Assembly (NCBI RefSeq): GCF_900107845.1
Contig: NZ_FNRM01000001.1
Coordinates: 341,209 to 405,208, forward strand
Direction: 5' to 3'
Length of the DNA stretch: 64,000 nucleotides
From: Alkalimonas amylolytica
GTDB lineage: Bacteria; Pseudomonadota; Gammaproteobacteria; Enterobacterales; Alteromonadaceae
The position numbers were made by a program, and so were the translations under genes. The notes below the pieces were generated by a model. It was given only the letters and a program-made list of their open reading frames with translations. It had not been told where the DNA came from and did no database searches. This document shows positions 1-9,597 of this stretch, piece after piece (the first letter of the stretch is position 1; each line of letters starts with the position of its first letter).

Positions 1-108
1 AACATCACCAACGCCACCGAGCGTGGCTATGGCCGTTACGAAGAACAGTTCCTGTTTGCCCGCCAGTATGGCCCGCGCTACGCGCTAGGCGCACGCTATC
101 GTTTCTAA
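1..108 (+). CDS. Outer-membrane receptor, C-terminal fragment
   Basis: The window opens inside a reading frame whose last 35 residues end in GARYRF and a TAA stop. The alternating aromatic and polar residues and the final phenylalanine are typical of the last strands of an outer-membrane beta-barrel, most likely a TonB-dependent receptor. Only the tail is present, so the ligand cannot be named. A strong terminator follows. An alternative is another class of large barrel protein. Confidence 0.6.
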   Translation, partial: NITNATERGYGRYEEQFLFARQYGPRYALGARYRF

Positions 109-130
109 GCTGCCGTCCCTGGCACCATGC

Positions 131-157
131 AAAATGCCCGCGAATGCGGGCATTTTT
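131..157 (+). terminator. Rho-independent terminator after the receptor gene
   Basis: TGCCCGC and GCGGGCA pair around a two-base centre, with A-rich sequence before and a T run after. It can also serve the convergent rraB gene from the other side. Confidence 0.85.
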
Positions 158-177
158 ATCGCTGTATCTTGGCTTCG

Positions 178-549
178 TTAGAAATCGTCGTCCTCATCCT
201 GCTCGTAGCCATCTTCGTCTTCGAAGTACGTGCCCCAACCATCGTATTCAATGCCATGTTCGGCCGCGACCTTCTCCAGCCGGATAGCATCGGCAGTGAT
301 GGCATCGGCATCCAGCGACTGTTCGCGAATGGCATCAAACACCCAGGCCAGACTGCCATCATCCAGTTCAATTTCTTCCGCATCGGTCACTTCAAACCCT
401 AACTTAAACACCTCGACCGCCAGTTGCTCCAACTTCTTGAAGTCAGCATGGTAAAAGTGGTGCTCAATGGTATAAAGTGCATCCGGATCGCTGCCGTCTT
501 CCAGCAATGCTGCGATGGTCTCTTCAGTAAATTCTTGCCAGTTTTCCAT
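178..549 (-). CDS. rraB: Ribonuclease E inhibitor RraB
   Basis: A small acidic cytoplasmic protein of 123 residues beginning MENWQEFTEETI and ending in a run of Asp and Glu. Family knowledge: RraB binds RNase E and modulates the degradosome. Length and the acidic C-terminus match the family. The chosen ATG lies five bases after the plsC stop; the frame stays open upstream, but that part would overlap plsC. It is the last gene of the minus-strand parE-parC-plsC run and shares the terminator near 131-157. Confidence 0.85.
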   Translation of the reverse strand: MENWQEFTEETIAALLEDGSDPDALYTIEHHFYHADFKKLEQLAVEVFKLGFEVTDAEEIELDDGSLAWVFDAIREQSLDADAITADAIRLEKVAAEHGIEYDGWGTYFEDEDGYEQDEDDDF

Positions 550-553
550 AGGG

Positions 554-1294
554 TTAATTCCGCGCAGTAAGACTTTGGGCAGTGTAGTCGCTGCTAAGCT
601 CGCTATCAAGCTCGGCCAGCTTATCGGCCATCATTTGATGCACTTGCCTGGTCAGTGGACGAATTTGAGTTTCTGGAGTCACGGCAACTGGCTCCAGCAT
701 GGCAATGATGACCTTGCCATTGCGCCAGCGATTGAGTTTGATGTGGGCAGTCGAACTCATGCAAACCGGAACCACCGGCACCCCAGCTTGCTGGGCAATA
801 TGAAAAGCGCCGGTTTTAAAAGGCAGCAGACCGCGGCCGTAGCTGCGGGTACCTTCCGGAAACATCCAGACCGACAATTGCTCTTTACGAATGCGATCCA
901 CTGAACCCTGCATGGTTCCCACGGCCCGGCTGCGGTTGTCTCTGTCCAGCAGAATATTACCGCTTAGCCAATACAACTGACCGAAAAACGGGATCAGTCG
1001 CAGACTTTTTTTGCCGATAGTGACGGTGCGGTGCAACAAGGCATTCGGCATCAGAAACAAGTCGTAATTGTTCTGATGGTTAGCTACATAGACGCAAGGG
1101 TGGGCATCAGGCACCGCTGGATGCCGCCTAACCTCCACTTCCACACCAAAGATGCGGCCACACCAGGCATACCAGCGACCGAACAAGACCACATTATTGG
1201 CGTGAAAAGGCCGAAAGAGACAAATCAGCAGGCCAACCAAAGTGCTGAGCACAATAAAGCACAGCACCAACAACAAACGAACCACAGCAATCAC
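554..1294 (-). CDS. plsC: 1-acyl-sn-glycerol-3-phosphate acyltransferase
   Basis: An inner-membrane acyltransferase that makes phosphatidic acid from lysophosphatidic acid. An N-terminal hydrophobic segment is followed by the HX4D motif in NHQNNYD and the FPEGTRS substrate motif, both diagnostic of the PlsC family. The start is taken as GTG because AGGA lies about eight bases upstream; a TTG two codons earlier is possible but would touch the ribosome site. It lies 49 bases after parC, an adjacency also seen in E. coli, and is followed directly by rraB. Confidence 0.9.
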   Translation of the reverse strand: MIAVVRLLLVLCFIVLSTLVGLLICLFRPFHANNVVLFGRWYAWCGRIFGVEVEVRRHPAVPDAHPCVYVANHQNNYDLFLMPNALLHRTVTIGKKSLRLIPFFGQLYWLSGNILLDRDNRSRAVGTMQGSVDRIRKEQLSVWMFPEGTRSYGRGLLPFKTGAFHIAQQAGVPVVPVCMSSTAHIKLNRWRNGKVIIAMLEPVAVTPETQIRPLTRQVHQMMADKLAELDSELSSDYTAQSLTARN

Positions 1295-1343
1295 AGGCAA
1301 CTTCCTGATTCTTTAAAAAGCGCACAGTATAGCCGGATGCACA

Positions 1344-3626
1344 TCACAGGCTGGTTTGATCACTGCTTGCGGCGGCGCCCGGCAACAACTCCATTTGATC
1401 AATGCGTTGCAAGCCACGCGGTAGCTTATTGCCCCGTCGGCCACGCTCACCACGATAATGCTCCAGGTCGGCAGCTTTTAAACTCAGCTTGCGCTTGCCC
1501 GCTGTGAGTACCACACCGCCATCGGCCGGGATCACCGTCATCAGGCGGACATACTCTTCCCGGCTGGCCGCTTTGGCAGACGGGATGGACAGCATCTTAT
1601 TGCCCTTGCCTTTGCTCAGCTGCGGCAAATCCTGCACCGGGAATACCAACATGCGCCCTTCGGTGGAAACACAGACCACCAGATCCGTTTCCGGCTGACG
1701 AATGGGCACAGGTGGCAGTACCTTGCTGCCAGTCGGCAAGCTGAGCAACGCCTTACCGGATTTATTGCGGGTCAGCATGTCATCAAAGCGGCCGACAAAG
1801 CCATAACCAGCATCGGAGGCAAACAGCAGCAGTTGATCGTCTTTCGCCATAAACACATGCTCAAAGGCCTCACCTGCCACCAGGTTAAAGCGGCCGGATA
1901 ATGGCTCGCCCTGACCTCGAGCTGATGGCAGCTCATGCGCTTCTACCGAGAAGCTGCGGCCAGAGCTGTCTAAAAAGGCCGCATTTTGGTTGCTCTTACC
2001 GCTGGCGGCCGATTTAAAGCCATCGCCTGCCTTGTAACTTAATGTGGTGCCATCGACATCATGGCCTTTGGCGCAGCGCACCCAGCCTTTTTCCGACAGC
2101 ACTACGGTGACAGGCTCACTCGGTAGCAGTTCTTTTTCAGACAGGGCTTTGGCTTCACTTCGGGCCACGATCGGGCTACGCCTGTCATCGCCGTATTTCT
2201 CCGCCGCTTCCAGGATCTCTGCCCGGATCAGCTTGGTCAGCTTGGCGTTAGAGCCCAGGATACCCTGAAGTTTGTCACGCTCTTTGGCCAGCTCGTCCTG
2301 CTCGCCGCGGATTTTCATTTCCTCCAACCGGGCTAAGTGCCGTAACTTTAATTCCAGCACCGCTTCGGCCTGACGATCCGAGATGCCAAAACGTTCCATC
2401 AACACCGGCTTGGGTTTATCGTGCTCGCGGATAATAGCAATGACCTCATCGATGTTTAAGAAAGCAATCAGCAAACCTTCCAACACATGCAAGCGGTCCA
2501 GCACCTTATCGAGCCGGTACTGCAGCCGGCGACGCACCACATCACGGCGAAACACCAGCCAGTCTGTCAGAATGGCTTTTAAATCGCGCACACCGGGGCG
2601 GTTATCCAGCCCGAGCATATTCAGATTAACCCGGTAGCTTCTTTCCAGATCGGTGGTGGCGAACAAGTGCTGCATCAACTGCTCGATGTCGACCCGGTTC
2701 GATCGCGGAACCACCACAATGCGGGTTGGGTTTTCATGATCGGACTCATCACGTAAGTCGGTCACCATCGGCAGTTTCTTCGCCTGCATCTGGGCAGCAA
2801 TCTGCTCCAGGATTTTGGCACCGGACGTCTGATGCGGCAGTGCAGTAATCACTACATCGCCATCTTCCAGCAGATAACGGGCACGCATGCGAATGCTGCC
2901 TCGACCACTTTGATACATGGCCACTATGTCGTCTTTGCTGCTGATGATCTCGGCATCGGTCGGGTAATCCGGCCCCTGAATGAACTGCATTAGATCAGCA
3001 ATAGAGCTGTCTGGCTGATCCAACAGCAAAGCGCAGGCGTGGGCTACTTCCCGCACATTGTGCGGTGGAATATCGGTGGCCATACCAACTGCAATGCCGG
3101 TGATGCCATTCAATAAAATATGTGGTAAGCGTGCCGGCAGCACTTTCGGCTCGTCCAGGGTGCCATCAAAGTTAGGCGTCCAGTCGACCGTGCCTGCCCC
3201 AAGCTCTGATAACAATACTTCACTAAAACGTGATAAACGTGACTCGGTATATCGCATGGCTGCAAAAGACTTCGGATCGTCCGGTGCCCCCCAGTTACCC
3301 TGACCATCCACCAACGGATAGCGATACGAAAACGGTTGTGCCATCAACACCATGGCTTCGTAGCAGGCGGAGTCACCATGCGGATGGAATTTACCCAGCA
3401 CATCACCGACGGTACGAGCGGATTTCTTGTACTTGGCAATATGGCTTAACCCAAGCTCAGACATGGCATAGACAATTCGGCGCTGTACTGGTTTTAAGCC
3501 ATCACCAATATGCGGCAGGGCCCGGTCCATAATGACGTACATGGAATAATTGAGGTAAGCCTCTTCCGTAAAGCGGCGTAAGGACAGCTGCTCTACACCG
3601 TCTGCGGTAATGATGGTGTCGGTCAT
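1344..3626 (-). CDS. parC: DNA topoisomerase IV subunit A
   Basis: The DNA breakage-reunion subunit of topoisomerase IV, which decatenates daughter chromosomes. The catalytic tyrosine is Tyr126 in [10 protein letters not shown]. The quinolone-resistance region reads [11 protein letters not shown], with Ser86 and Glu90 matching the susceptible-type residues of E. coli (Ser80, Glu84). A C-terminal beta-propeller region follows. At 760 residues it has normal family length. Its ATG overlaps the stop of the TPR gene by four bases, so translation is probably coupled. Confidence 0.97.
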   Translation of the reverse strand: MTDTIITADGVEQLSLRRFTEEAYLNYSMYVIMDRALPHIGDGLKPVQRRIVYAMSELGLSHIAKYKKSARTVGDVLGKFHPHGDSACYEAMVLMAQPFSYRYPLVDGQGNWGAPDDPKSFAAMRYTESRLSRFSEVLLSELGAGTVDWTPNFDGTLDEPKVLPARLPHILLNGITGIAVGMATDIPPHNVREVAHACALLLDQPDSSIADLMQFIQGPDYPTDAEIISSKDDIVAMYQSGRGSIRMRARYLLEDGDVVITALPHQTSGAKILEQIAAQMQAKKLPMVTDLRDESDHENPTRIVVVPRSNRVDIEQLMQHLFATTDLERSYRVNLNMLGLDNRPGVRDLKAILTDWLVFRRDVVRRRLQYRLDKVLDRLHVLEGLLIAFLNIDEVIAIIREHDKPKPVLMERFGISDRQAEAVLELKLRHLARLEEMKIRGEQDELAKERDKLQGILGSNAKLTKLIRAEILEAAEKYGDDRRSPIVARSEAKALSEKELLPSEPVTVVLSEKGWVRCAKGHDVDGTTLSYKAGDGFKSAASGKSNQNAAFLDSSGRSFSVEAHELPSARGQGEPLSGRFNLVAGEAFEHVFMAKDDQLLLFASDAGYGFVGRFDDMLTRNKSGKALLSLPTGSKVLPPVPIRQPETDLVVCVSTEGRMLVFPVQDLPQLSKGKGNKMLSIPSAKAASREEYVRLMTVIPADGGVVLTAGKRKLSLKAADLEHYRGERGRRGNKLPRGLQRIDQMELLPGAAASSDQTSL

Positions 3627-5032
3627 AACGACTTGGTTTCCTCTTGATCATGGGGAGAGTCTGGCGCAGTGTCACGGCGAGCCATGCGCTGCCATAGCAA
3701 CAAAATAAACAGCACCAAACTGGTAATAGCAAACACTGCGGTCCAAAGCCACTGGATCAGGCGTTTGCGATCAGCTTCCAACAAACGCAAGGCCTGCAAT
3801 TCATTATCTTTCAACAACAAGGCGCGTTCAGCTTGCTCTCGCTCCTGCGCGAAGCTTAGCCGTAAACTACTCAGAGCCAGTTCGCTTTCCTGATTAAACC
3901 TTTCCTGGAATAGAAAAAAAACTTCCTGCATCGACTCGTAGGCTTGCTCATACTGTCCGAGACTGGCCTGCAAATGTGCCTGCATAAATTCAATATTCAG
4001 TCGCATGGAGTCACTTTCGGCATCACTGAGTTGTTGCAGATGCTGCCTGGCTAGCATGAGTTGTTGTAGTGCCATTGAGTGTTGCTGCAAGCCGCTATAA
4101 ATTAAAGATTTTTCATAGTAATGCACTATTTCGCTTAGTGGTGATTGCAACAAATGTTTAAATTCTTCGGCTTTTTGTATGTAGGTCAACGCTGCGCTGT
4201 AACGGCCCGATTCATGACTGCTGAGTGCTAATCCAAAATAGGCATAGTACAAATTCAATTGATCATCGTACTGCTGACTGACCGTCAGCATCCGCTGGTA
4301 AGTAGCAAACGCCTGCTCGTATTGCTCCAAAAAACTGTAACTACGTGCCAGATTGTACAAGACAGCTATCTTGCTTTTACGCCATCCCCTTTCTTTATAC
4401 ATGGCATAGGCTTTATCAAGGAACTGCACCCCTTCTTCTTCAAACGTGATGGTGGCATACAACAAACCGAGCTCTGCGTTGACTTCCGCTTCCAGCTCCC
4501 AATCGTCCAAGGTTTCGACCTGCTGATAGACCTGTTGCAGCAGCGCTAACGCTTCCTGATAGTGCTCCTGGCCACTTAAAGCTGCGGCCTGATTGATCAC
4601 GCCCCTTAAGCGCAGCGATTCATCGCCCAACTGCTCAGCCAGTTTCATACCCTGCTGATAGTATTGCTGTGCTTCCAAGTAGTTGCTTTGCATCTCGGTA
4701 GCAAAACCAAGGTTGTACATCAACTCCACACGCAGGGTATCGGCCGCATCATCCAGCGCCAACCCTTTTTGAGCATAAGCCAGCTGCTGCTGATGCTGTC
4801 CCATCATGCCAAACAAGGTGGCAAAATCCTGATAAGCTCTGCGCTGCACTTGCCGGGGTAACGATGGAATGCTGTCTTCGTGCTGTTGCAACAACGCCAG
4901 CATAGCTTCTGGCGCTAGTCGCTTTTGCTCATGCACTTGCTGCAACCAGTTTGGCGCACCAGCCGGTACCGCTACCAGTTCCAGACAGTACAGGCCAAGC
5001 AGAGCAACCATCAGCTTTGCAATGATTTTCAT
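3623..5032 (-). CDS. Membrane-anchored periplasmic TPR protein
   Basis: A 469-residue protein with a signal peptide ([13 protein letters not shown]..), a long series of helical TPR-like repeats, a predicted coiled coil rich in Glu, Arg and Leu near residues 380-430, and one membrane helix near residues 435-455 followed by a short charged tail. The layout is that of a sensor arm from GGDEF or histidine kinase proteins, but no output domain follows. The start at 5032 has GGAG six bases upstream. It sits between parE (54 bases away) and parC (overlap). The function is unknown; protein-protein scaffolding is a guess. Confidence 0.7.
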   Translation of the reverse strand: MKIIAKLMVALLGLYCLELVAVPAGAPNWLQQVHEQKRLAPEAMLALLQQHEDSIPSLPRQVQRRAYQDFATLFGMMGQHQQQLAYAQKGLALDDAADTLRVELMYNLGFATEMQSNYLEAQQYYQQGMKLAEQLGDESLRLRGVINQAAALSGQEHYQEALALLQQVYQQVETLDDWELEAEVNAELGLLYATITFEEEGVQFLDKAYAMYKERGWRKSKIAVLYNLARSYSFLEQYEQAFATYQRMLTVSQQYDDQLNLYYAYFGLALSSHESGRYSAALTYIQKAEEFKHLLQSPLSEIVHYYEKSLIYSGLQQHSMALQQLMLARQHLQQLSDAESDSMRLNIEFMQAHLQASLGQYEQAYESMQEVFFLFQERFNQESELALSSLRLSFAQEREQAERALLLKDNELQALRLLEADRKRLIQWLWTAVFAITSLVLFILLLWQRMARRDTAPDSPHDQEETKSL

Positions 5033-5086
5033 CCGTACTCCAGCGAACAAACCTTGTTAACGAGCCAGTATACCTGCATCAGGCAG

Positions 5087-6979
5087 CTAGGCAAGAATCG
5101 CCTTGTCGCCTTTTTGCTCTAGCCACTGGCGGCGGTCGGTCGAGCGCTTTTTGGCCAGCAGCATGTCCATCAACTCCATGGTTTGCAGCTGGTCATCGAT
5201 GGTCAGCTGCACCAGGCGCCGGGTGTTCGGGTCCATGGTGGTTTCCCGCAATTGCAGTGGGTTCATCTCACCCAGGCCTTTAAAGCGCTGCACATTGACC
5301 TTGCCTTTTTTCTTCTCGGCTTCAATCCGATCCAGGATGCCGTTTTTCTCGTCTTCGTCCAGCGCGTAATAGACATCCTTGCCAATATCGATGCGGTACA
5401 AGGGCGGCATGGCGACATAGACATGGCCGGCTTCTACTAAAGCAGGGAAATGGCGCATAAAAAGGGCGCACAACAAGGTAGCAATGTGCAAGCCATCGGA
5501 GTCGGCATCGGCCAGAATACACACTTTGCCGTAACGCAGCGCCGATAAATCGGTGGAGTCCGGGTCCATGCCAATGGCAACTGAAATATCATGCACTTCC
5601 TGCGAGGCCAGGATCTGGCCGGATTCGACTTCCCAAGTATTCAAAATTTTACCACGCAGTGGCATCACCGCCTGAAACTCACGGTCCCGCGCTTGTTTGG
5701 CCGAGCCACCGGCTGAGTCTCCTTCCACCAGAAACAGTTCGGCTCGCTGCAGGTCCTGCGCTGAGCAATCCGCCAGCTTGCCGGGTAAAGCCGGGCCGGA
5801 GGTGACTTTTTTCCGCACGACTTTTTTTGCTGCTTTTAGTCGTTTTTGGGCATTGCTGATGCAGAGCTCAGCCAGCGCTTCAGCTATTTCGGTATGCTCA
5901 TTCAGCCACAGGCTGAAGGCATCTTTGACAATACCAGACACAAAAGCCGACGCCTGGCGCGATGATAAGCGTTCTTTGGTTTGGCCGGCAAACTGCGGGT
6001 CCTGCATTTTCAGCGATAAAATATAACTGCAGCGATCCCAGACATCTTCCGGTGATAGTTTAATACCCCGCGGTAGCAGATTACGAAACTCACAAAAATC
6101 ACGCAGGGCTTCCAGCACCCCCTGGCGCAGGCCATTGACATGGGTTCCCCCCTGCGCTGTCGGGATCAGGTTGACGTAACTTTCGGTGACCAGCTCGCCG
6201 CCTTCCGGCAGCCAGAGCATAGCCCACTCCACCGCTTCCTGGGTACTGTTAAAGTTGCCAACAAAAGGCTGCTCTGGCAGCGCGACAAAGTCTTTCACCG
6301 CTTCAGCCAAGTAATCGCGGATGCCATCCTGATAACACCAACTGTGACTTTCTTTGTTGACCTTGTCTTCAAACTCGATACTTAGCCCTGGGCACAGCAC
6401 CGCTTTGGCTTTTAACACATGCAACAAGCGTGGCACCGAAAAACGGGCGGAATCAAAATAGCCGGCATTGGGCCAAAACTGCACCCGGGTACCGGTATTG
6501 CGCTTACCCACCGTGCCGGTGATGGTCAGCTCCTGGGTTTTCGCACCATCGGCAAAAGCCATCTCATAGACATTACCATCCCGCCGCACAGTCACATCCA
6601 CCCGGCTGGACAAGGCATTCACTACCGAGATCCCGACACCATGCAAACCACCGGAAAACTGATAATTTTTATTGGAAAATTTACCGCCGGCATGCAAGCG
6701 GCAGAAGATCAGCTCGACACCAGACACCCCTTCTTCCGGATGAATATCAACCGGCATACCACGGCCGTTATCGATCACTTCCAGTGACTGGTCTTCGTGC
6801 AACACCACTTTAATCTGAGTAGCGTGCCCGGCCAGGGCTTCATCCACGCTGTTATCGATGACTTCCTGCGCCAAATGATTCGGTCTGGAGGTATCGGTAT
6901 ACATGCCCGGACGGCGCTGCACGGGCTCAAGCCCGGTAAGGACTTCTATCGAATCGGCGTTATAGCTTTGAGCTGTCAT
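5087..6979 (-). CDS. parE: DNA topoisomerase IV subunit B
   Basis: The ATPase subunit of topoisomerase IV. The GHKL ATP site is visible (VIDNSVDEALAG, DNGRGMP, GGLHGVG), and the TOPRIM domain shows LVEGDSAGGSA and DADSDGLH. At 630 residues it matches ParE rather than the longer GyrB. It overlaps yqiA by four bases upstream, part of a chain of overlapping genes that begins at nudF. Confidence 0.97.
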   Translation of the reverse strand: MTAQSYNADSIEVLTGLEPVQRRPGMYTDTSRPNHLAQEVIDNSVDEALAGHATQIKVVLHEDQSLEVIDNGRGMPVDIHPEEGVSGVELIFCRLHAGGKFSNKNYQFSGGLHGVGISVVNALSSRVDVTVRRDGNVYEMAFADGAKTQELTITGTVGKRNTGTRVQFWPNAGYFDSARFSVPRLLHVLKAKAVLCPGLSIEFEDKVNKESHSWCYQDGIRDYLAEAVKDFVALPEQPFVGNFNSTQEAVEWAMLWLPEGGELVTESYVNLIPTAQGGTHVNGLRQGVLEALRDFCEFRNLLPRGIKLSPEDVWDRCSYILSLKMQDPQFAGQTKERLSSRQASAFVSGIVKDAFSLWLNEHTEIAEALAELCISNAQKRLKAAKKVVRKKVTSGPALPGKLADCSAQDLQRAELFLVEGDSAGGSAKQARDREFQAVMPLRGKILNTWEVESGQILASQEVHDISVAIGMDPDSTDLSALRYGKVCILADADSDGLHIATLLCALFMRHFPALVEAGHVYVAMPPLYRIDIGKDVYYALDEDEKNGILDRIEAEKKKGKVNVQRFKGLGEMNPLQLRETTMDPNTRRLVQLTIDDQLQTMELMDMLLAKKRSTDRRQWLEQKGDKAILA

Positions 6980-7581
6980 GGTCGATACATTACCTGTTGT
7001 GTTCGAAATTCATCGGCTTGCAAACAAAAGCGCACGATAGCTGGCAATTGTTGCACGTAATTCTGATAGCTGTGATCGCCGCCCTGCTGCACATTCAATT
7101 GGCAGTGCTGATAAAACTGCAGGGCCTGACGGTAATCCAGTACTTCATCACCACTTTGCAGTAGTACCAGATAATTCGACGGCTTGGCAAGTACTGAAGG
7201 CTCCAGTTGTTGCAACTCCGTCATGGCGTGTTCCGATACCTCGTAATGGCATTGACGCACCGGGTGAAAATAGCGGCCCAGATGCTGGCGCAACAGTCGA
7301 TAAGGAGCCACTGCCGGGTTAATTAAACAAGCACGACAGTCATGCTGCTCCGCCAGCCAGGTGGCAAGAAAGCCCCCCAATGAGCTACCAATCACCGCCG
7401 TTGGGACCCGACCGTCCAACACCTCGCTGACTTCGGCCAAAGCTTCGGTCGGGGTATAGGGTAAATCCGGCACCAACAATTCAATCTCCGGGTGGTGTTG
7501 CTGAAAATAAGCCCGGGTTTGCAGCGCTTTATGTGACTGCGATGAGCTGGCAAAGCCATGCAGATAGAGTATCAAACTCAT
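6976..7581 (-). CDS. yqiA: YqiA-type alpha/beta-fold esterase
   Basis: A small cytoplasmic esterase of 201 residues. It begins LILYLHGFASSSQS, has the nucleophile elbow GSSLGG, and carries likely Asp (SGDEVLDY) and His (GGDHSYQN) partners near the C-terminus. E. coli YqiA hydrolyses short acyl-CoA and p-nitrophenyl esters; the natural substrate is not known. It is coupled by four-base overlaps to cpdA upstream and parE downstream, the order seen in E. coli. Confidence 0.88.
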   Translation of the reverse strand: MSLILYLHGFASSSQSHKALQTRAYFQQHHPEIELLVPDLPYTPTEALAEVSEVLDGRVPTAVIGSSLGGFLATWLAEQHDCRACLINPAVAPYRLLRQHLGRYFHPVRQCHYEVSEHAMTELQQLEPSVLAKPSNYLVLLQSGDEVLDYRQALQFYQHCQLNVQQGGDHSYQNYVQQLPAIVRFCLQADEFRTQQVMYRP

Positions 7582-8342
7582 GGCATGATCCTTTTAAAAT
7601 CAAGCTGAACACTGCCATCGTGATGAAAAGACCATTCGCACCATTGCGGCCCTTGTAGTTGCGTTTGCCATTCAATCGTTTGCTGGAACTGCACCGAAGT
7701 CGCCGGACAACCGACCAACTCAATGCCCTGCTGGCGACGCCGATAGGCATGATGACAATGCCCATGCGCCAGACCGCGCACCTGAGGATACTGCTGCAGT
7801 AATTGCCAAAAAGGTTCCGCATCCTGCCAGCCGTGGCGATCGATTGAGCTACCAATGGGCCAGGGGTGGTGGTGTGCAAACAACCAACAAGGCTCGCTGT
7901 GCTGCTTCAGTTGTACTGCCAATTCAGCCCGGCGCTCATGCGGGAAGTAACCGGCAGGGGTCGGCCCTGTGCTGTCCAGCAGCAGCAATTGCCAGCCGGC
8001 GGCATGCAAAGATTTGTGAGGTAAAAACGGCGCTTTAGCCAGTAACTGACCAAGTTGCTGGCTATCGTCATGATTGCCGGGCAGCCAAAACACCGGCACT
8101 GGCACCTGTTGCATCAAATCCTGTAAATGCTGATAAGACGCCAGACTGTGATCCTGACTTAAGTCACCGGTCAGCAGCACGGCATCTGGCCAATTGCCGG
8201 CAAGCTGCTGCAACACAGCCTGCAACTGATGGTAGGGCGACACGCCTTGGTACAGCGCAGATGGCTCAGCCAATAAATGGCAATCGGTCAGTTGTACCAA
8301 ACGAAGCTGGTCTTGCTTAGGGAAGTGGTAAGCCAACATCAA
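7578..8342 (-). CDS. cpdA: 3',5'-cyclic-AMP phosphodiesterase
   Basis: A calcineurin-like metallophosphoesterase that hydrolyses cAMP to AMP and so tunes CRP-dependent regulation. The metal-binding motifs appear in order: LTDCHL, TGDLSQD, GNHDD, HHHPW and HGHCHH. The length of about 254 residues is close to the family norm. Two consecutive methionine codons make the start ambiguous by one residue. It lies about 10 bases downstream of yqiB and overlaps yqiA. Confidence 0.9.
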   Translation of the reverse strand: MMLAYHFPKQDQLRLVQLTDCHLLAEPSALYQGVSPYHQLQAVLQQLAGNWPDAVLLTGDLSQDHSLASYQHLQDLMQQVPVPVFWLPGNHDDSQQLGQLLAKAPFLPHKSLHAAGWQLLLLDSTGPTPAGYFPHERRAELAVQLKQHSEPCWLFAHHHPWPIGSSIDRHGWQDAEPFWQLLQQYPQVRGLAHGHCHHAYRRRQQGIELVGCPATSVQFQQTIEWQTQLQGPQWCEWSFHHDGSVQLDFKRIMP

Positions 8343-8352
8343 GCGCCCGCTG

Positions 8353-8790
8353 TCAACTCAGTACCGGCTCAGCGCGGAAGCCTTGCTGGCGACACAGCCG
8401 AAGCCAGTCACTGAGCAAACGGTTCACCTGACGTTTTTCATCCGGTTGCAGCATCTCGGTATTGGGGTAATCGTACACCGCTTTCAGGCCGCGGCGACCA
8501 TGGCAGCTGATGACCTCGGCCAAGCGGGCGTCGTGATACAAACGCACATCAAAAGCAGGTTGCGGTACCGGCCAGTCACTCTGCTGCAGCGGCACAATGC
8601 GCAATACCGTGGTATAGGGGCAAACCTCCAGCACTTCGAGCCGGAAATAACTGGTATCGTCCAACCCTATCAGCTGGCGCTCACCCACAGCGTGTTCTGC
8701 AGGCAGCAAAGGGCTCAGCTGGGCGAAATTACGTTCGCACAAGCTAAGAAAGTCTGGCAGTTTTGGCCGGTACTTTGGCTTTGCTGTCAT
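8353..8790 (-). CDS. yqiB: DUF1249 family protein YqiB
   Basis: A cytoplasmic protein of unknown function, 145 residues from the chosen ATG. It keeps the family pattern: PDFLSLCERNF near the start, RLYHDARLAEV in the middle, and a YDYPN segment followed by a charged helix and DWLRLC near the end. A GTG five codons upstream (8805) has AAGG almost touching it, so the start is uncertain. Its position between nudF and cpdA is the usual enterobacterial order. Confidence 0.82.
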   Translation of the reverse strand: MTAKPKYRPKLPDFLSLCERNFAQLSPLLPAEHAVGERQLIGLDDTSYFRLEVLEVCPYTTVLRIVPLQQSDWPVPQPAFDVRLYHDARLAEVISCHGRRGLKAVYDYPNTEMLQPDEKRQVNRLLSDWLRLCRQQGFRAEPVLS

Positions 8791-8854
8791 AGGTACTTTG
8801 AACACCCCTTGTCATTGGTCCCAGCCTGCTACAGGGTTGCACACAGTGCGCCGG

Positions 8855-9493
8855 TCAGGCGGGAAACAGCTGGTTATAATGCAGTGCCAGCCACTGCAAT
8901 GCAATCACTGTCGCTGCATTATCTATGCGGCCTTCTTCAAGCCATTGCAAGGCTTGTGGCCTTGGAATCAGGTGCACCCGGATATCTTCATGCTCGTGTG
9001 CTAAACCAAAAATACCTTCGGTTGGCAAAGTGTCCAGTGTAGCAAAGTACAGCTGAATGCGCTCGGTGGTGCCTCCCGGGCTGGACAGATAACTGAGCAT
9101 TGGTGTCAGCTCCGTTATGGTCAGCCCGGCTTCTTCACGGCTTTCCCGCATTGCCACCTCGGCCATGGTTTCCCCTGGCGCTACCATGCCAGCAATGATT
9201 TCCAGCAACCAGGGACTGGGCGATGATGCTAAAGCGCCGGCGCGAAACTGCTCGACCAACACGATTTGGTCGCTGGCTGGGTGGTACGGCAGCACGGCAG
9301 CAGCGTGACCACGCTCAAAAATTTCCCGCTGCATCCAGTCGCTCCAGCCACCACCGAACAATTTATGCCGTAAGGTGTAACGATCAATTTTGAAGAAACC
9401 CTGAAAAACCGTGCTTTGGTCGCGTATCTCTACATCTTTTACCGAAAAAACAGGATACTCTATGGCCTTGAATTCTGACATCAGCGTACTCAC
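8855..9493 (-). CDS. nudF: ADP-ribose pyrophosphatase (Nudix)
   Basis: A Nudix hydrolase that splits ADP-ribose to AMP and ribose 5-phosphate. The Nudix box is complete: GMVAPGE, then seven residues, then RESREEAGL, matching G-x5-E-x7-RE-x2-EE-x-G. The 212-residue length fits the NudF group. An in-frame ATG at 9481 is an alternative start; neither has a strong ribosome site. It is divergent from tolC across about 100 bases, the same arrangement as in E. coli, and heads the long minus-strand run. Confidence 0.92.
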   Translation of the reverse strand: MSTLMSEFKAIEYPVFSVKDVEIRDQSTVFQGFFKIDRYTLRHKLFGGGWSDWMQREIFERGHAAAVLPYHPASDQIVLVEQFRAGALASSPSPWLLEIIAGMVAPGETMAEVAMRESREEAGLTITELTPMLSYLSSPGGTTERIQLYFATLDTLPTEGIFGLAHEHEDIRVHLIPRPQALQWLEEGRIDNAATVIALQWLALHYNQLFPA

Positions 9494-9597
9494 ATTCTGT
9501 TACATTTGAAGGGATAACTTTACGGTTTACGATTTCACTCTCAAACCACAAACAGGTTATCATTTACTCAATTTGATTCACTCAGGATCCCCTGCTC

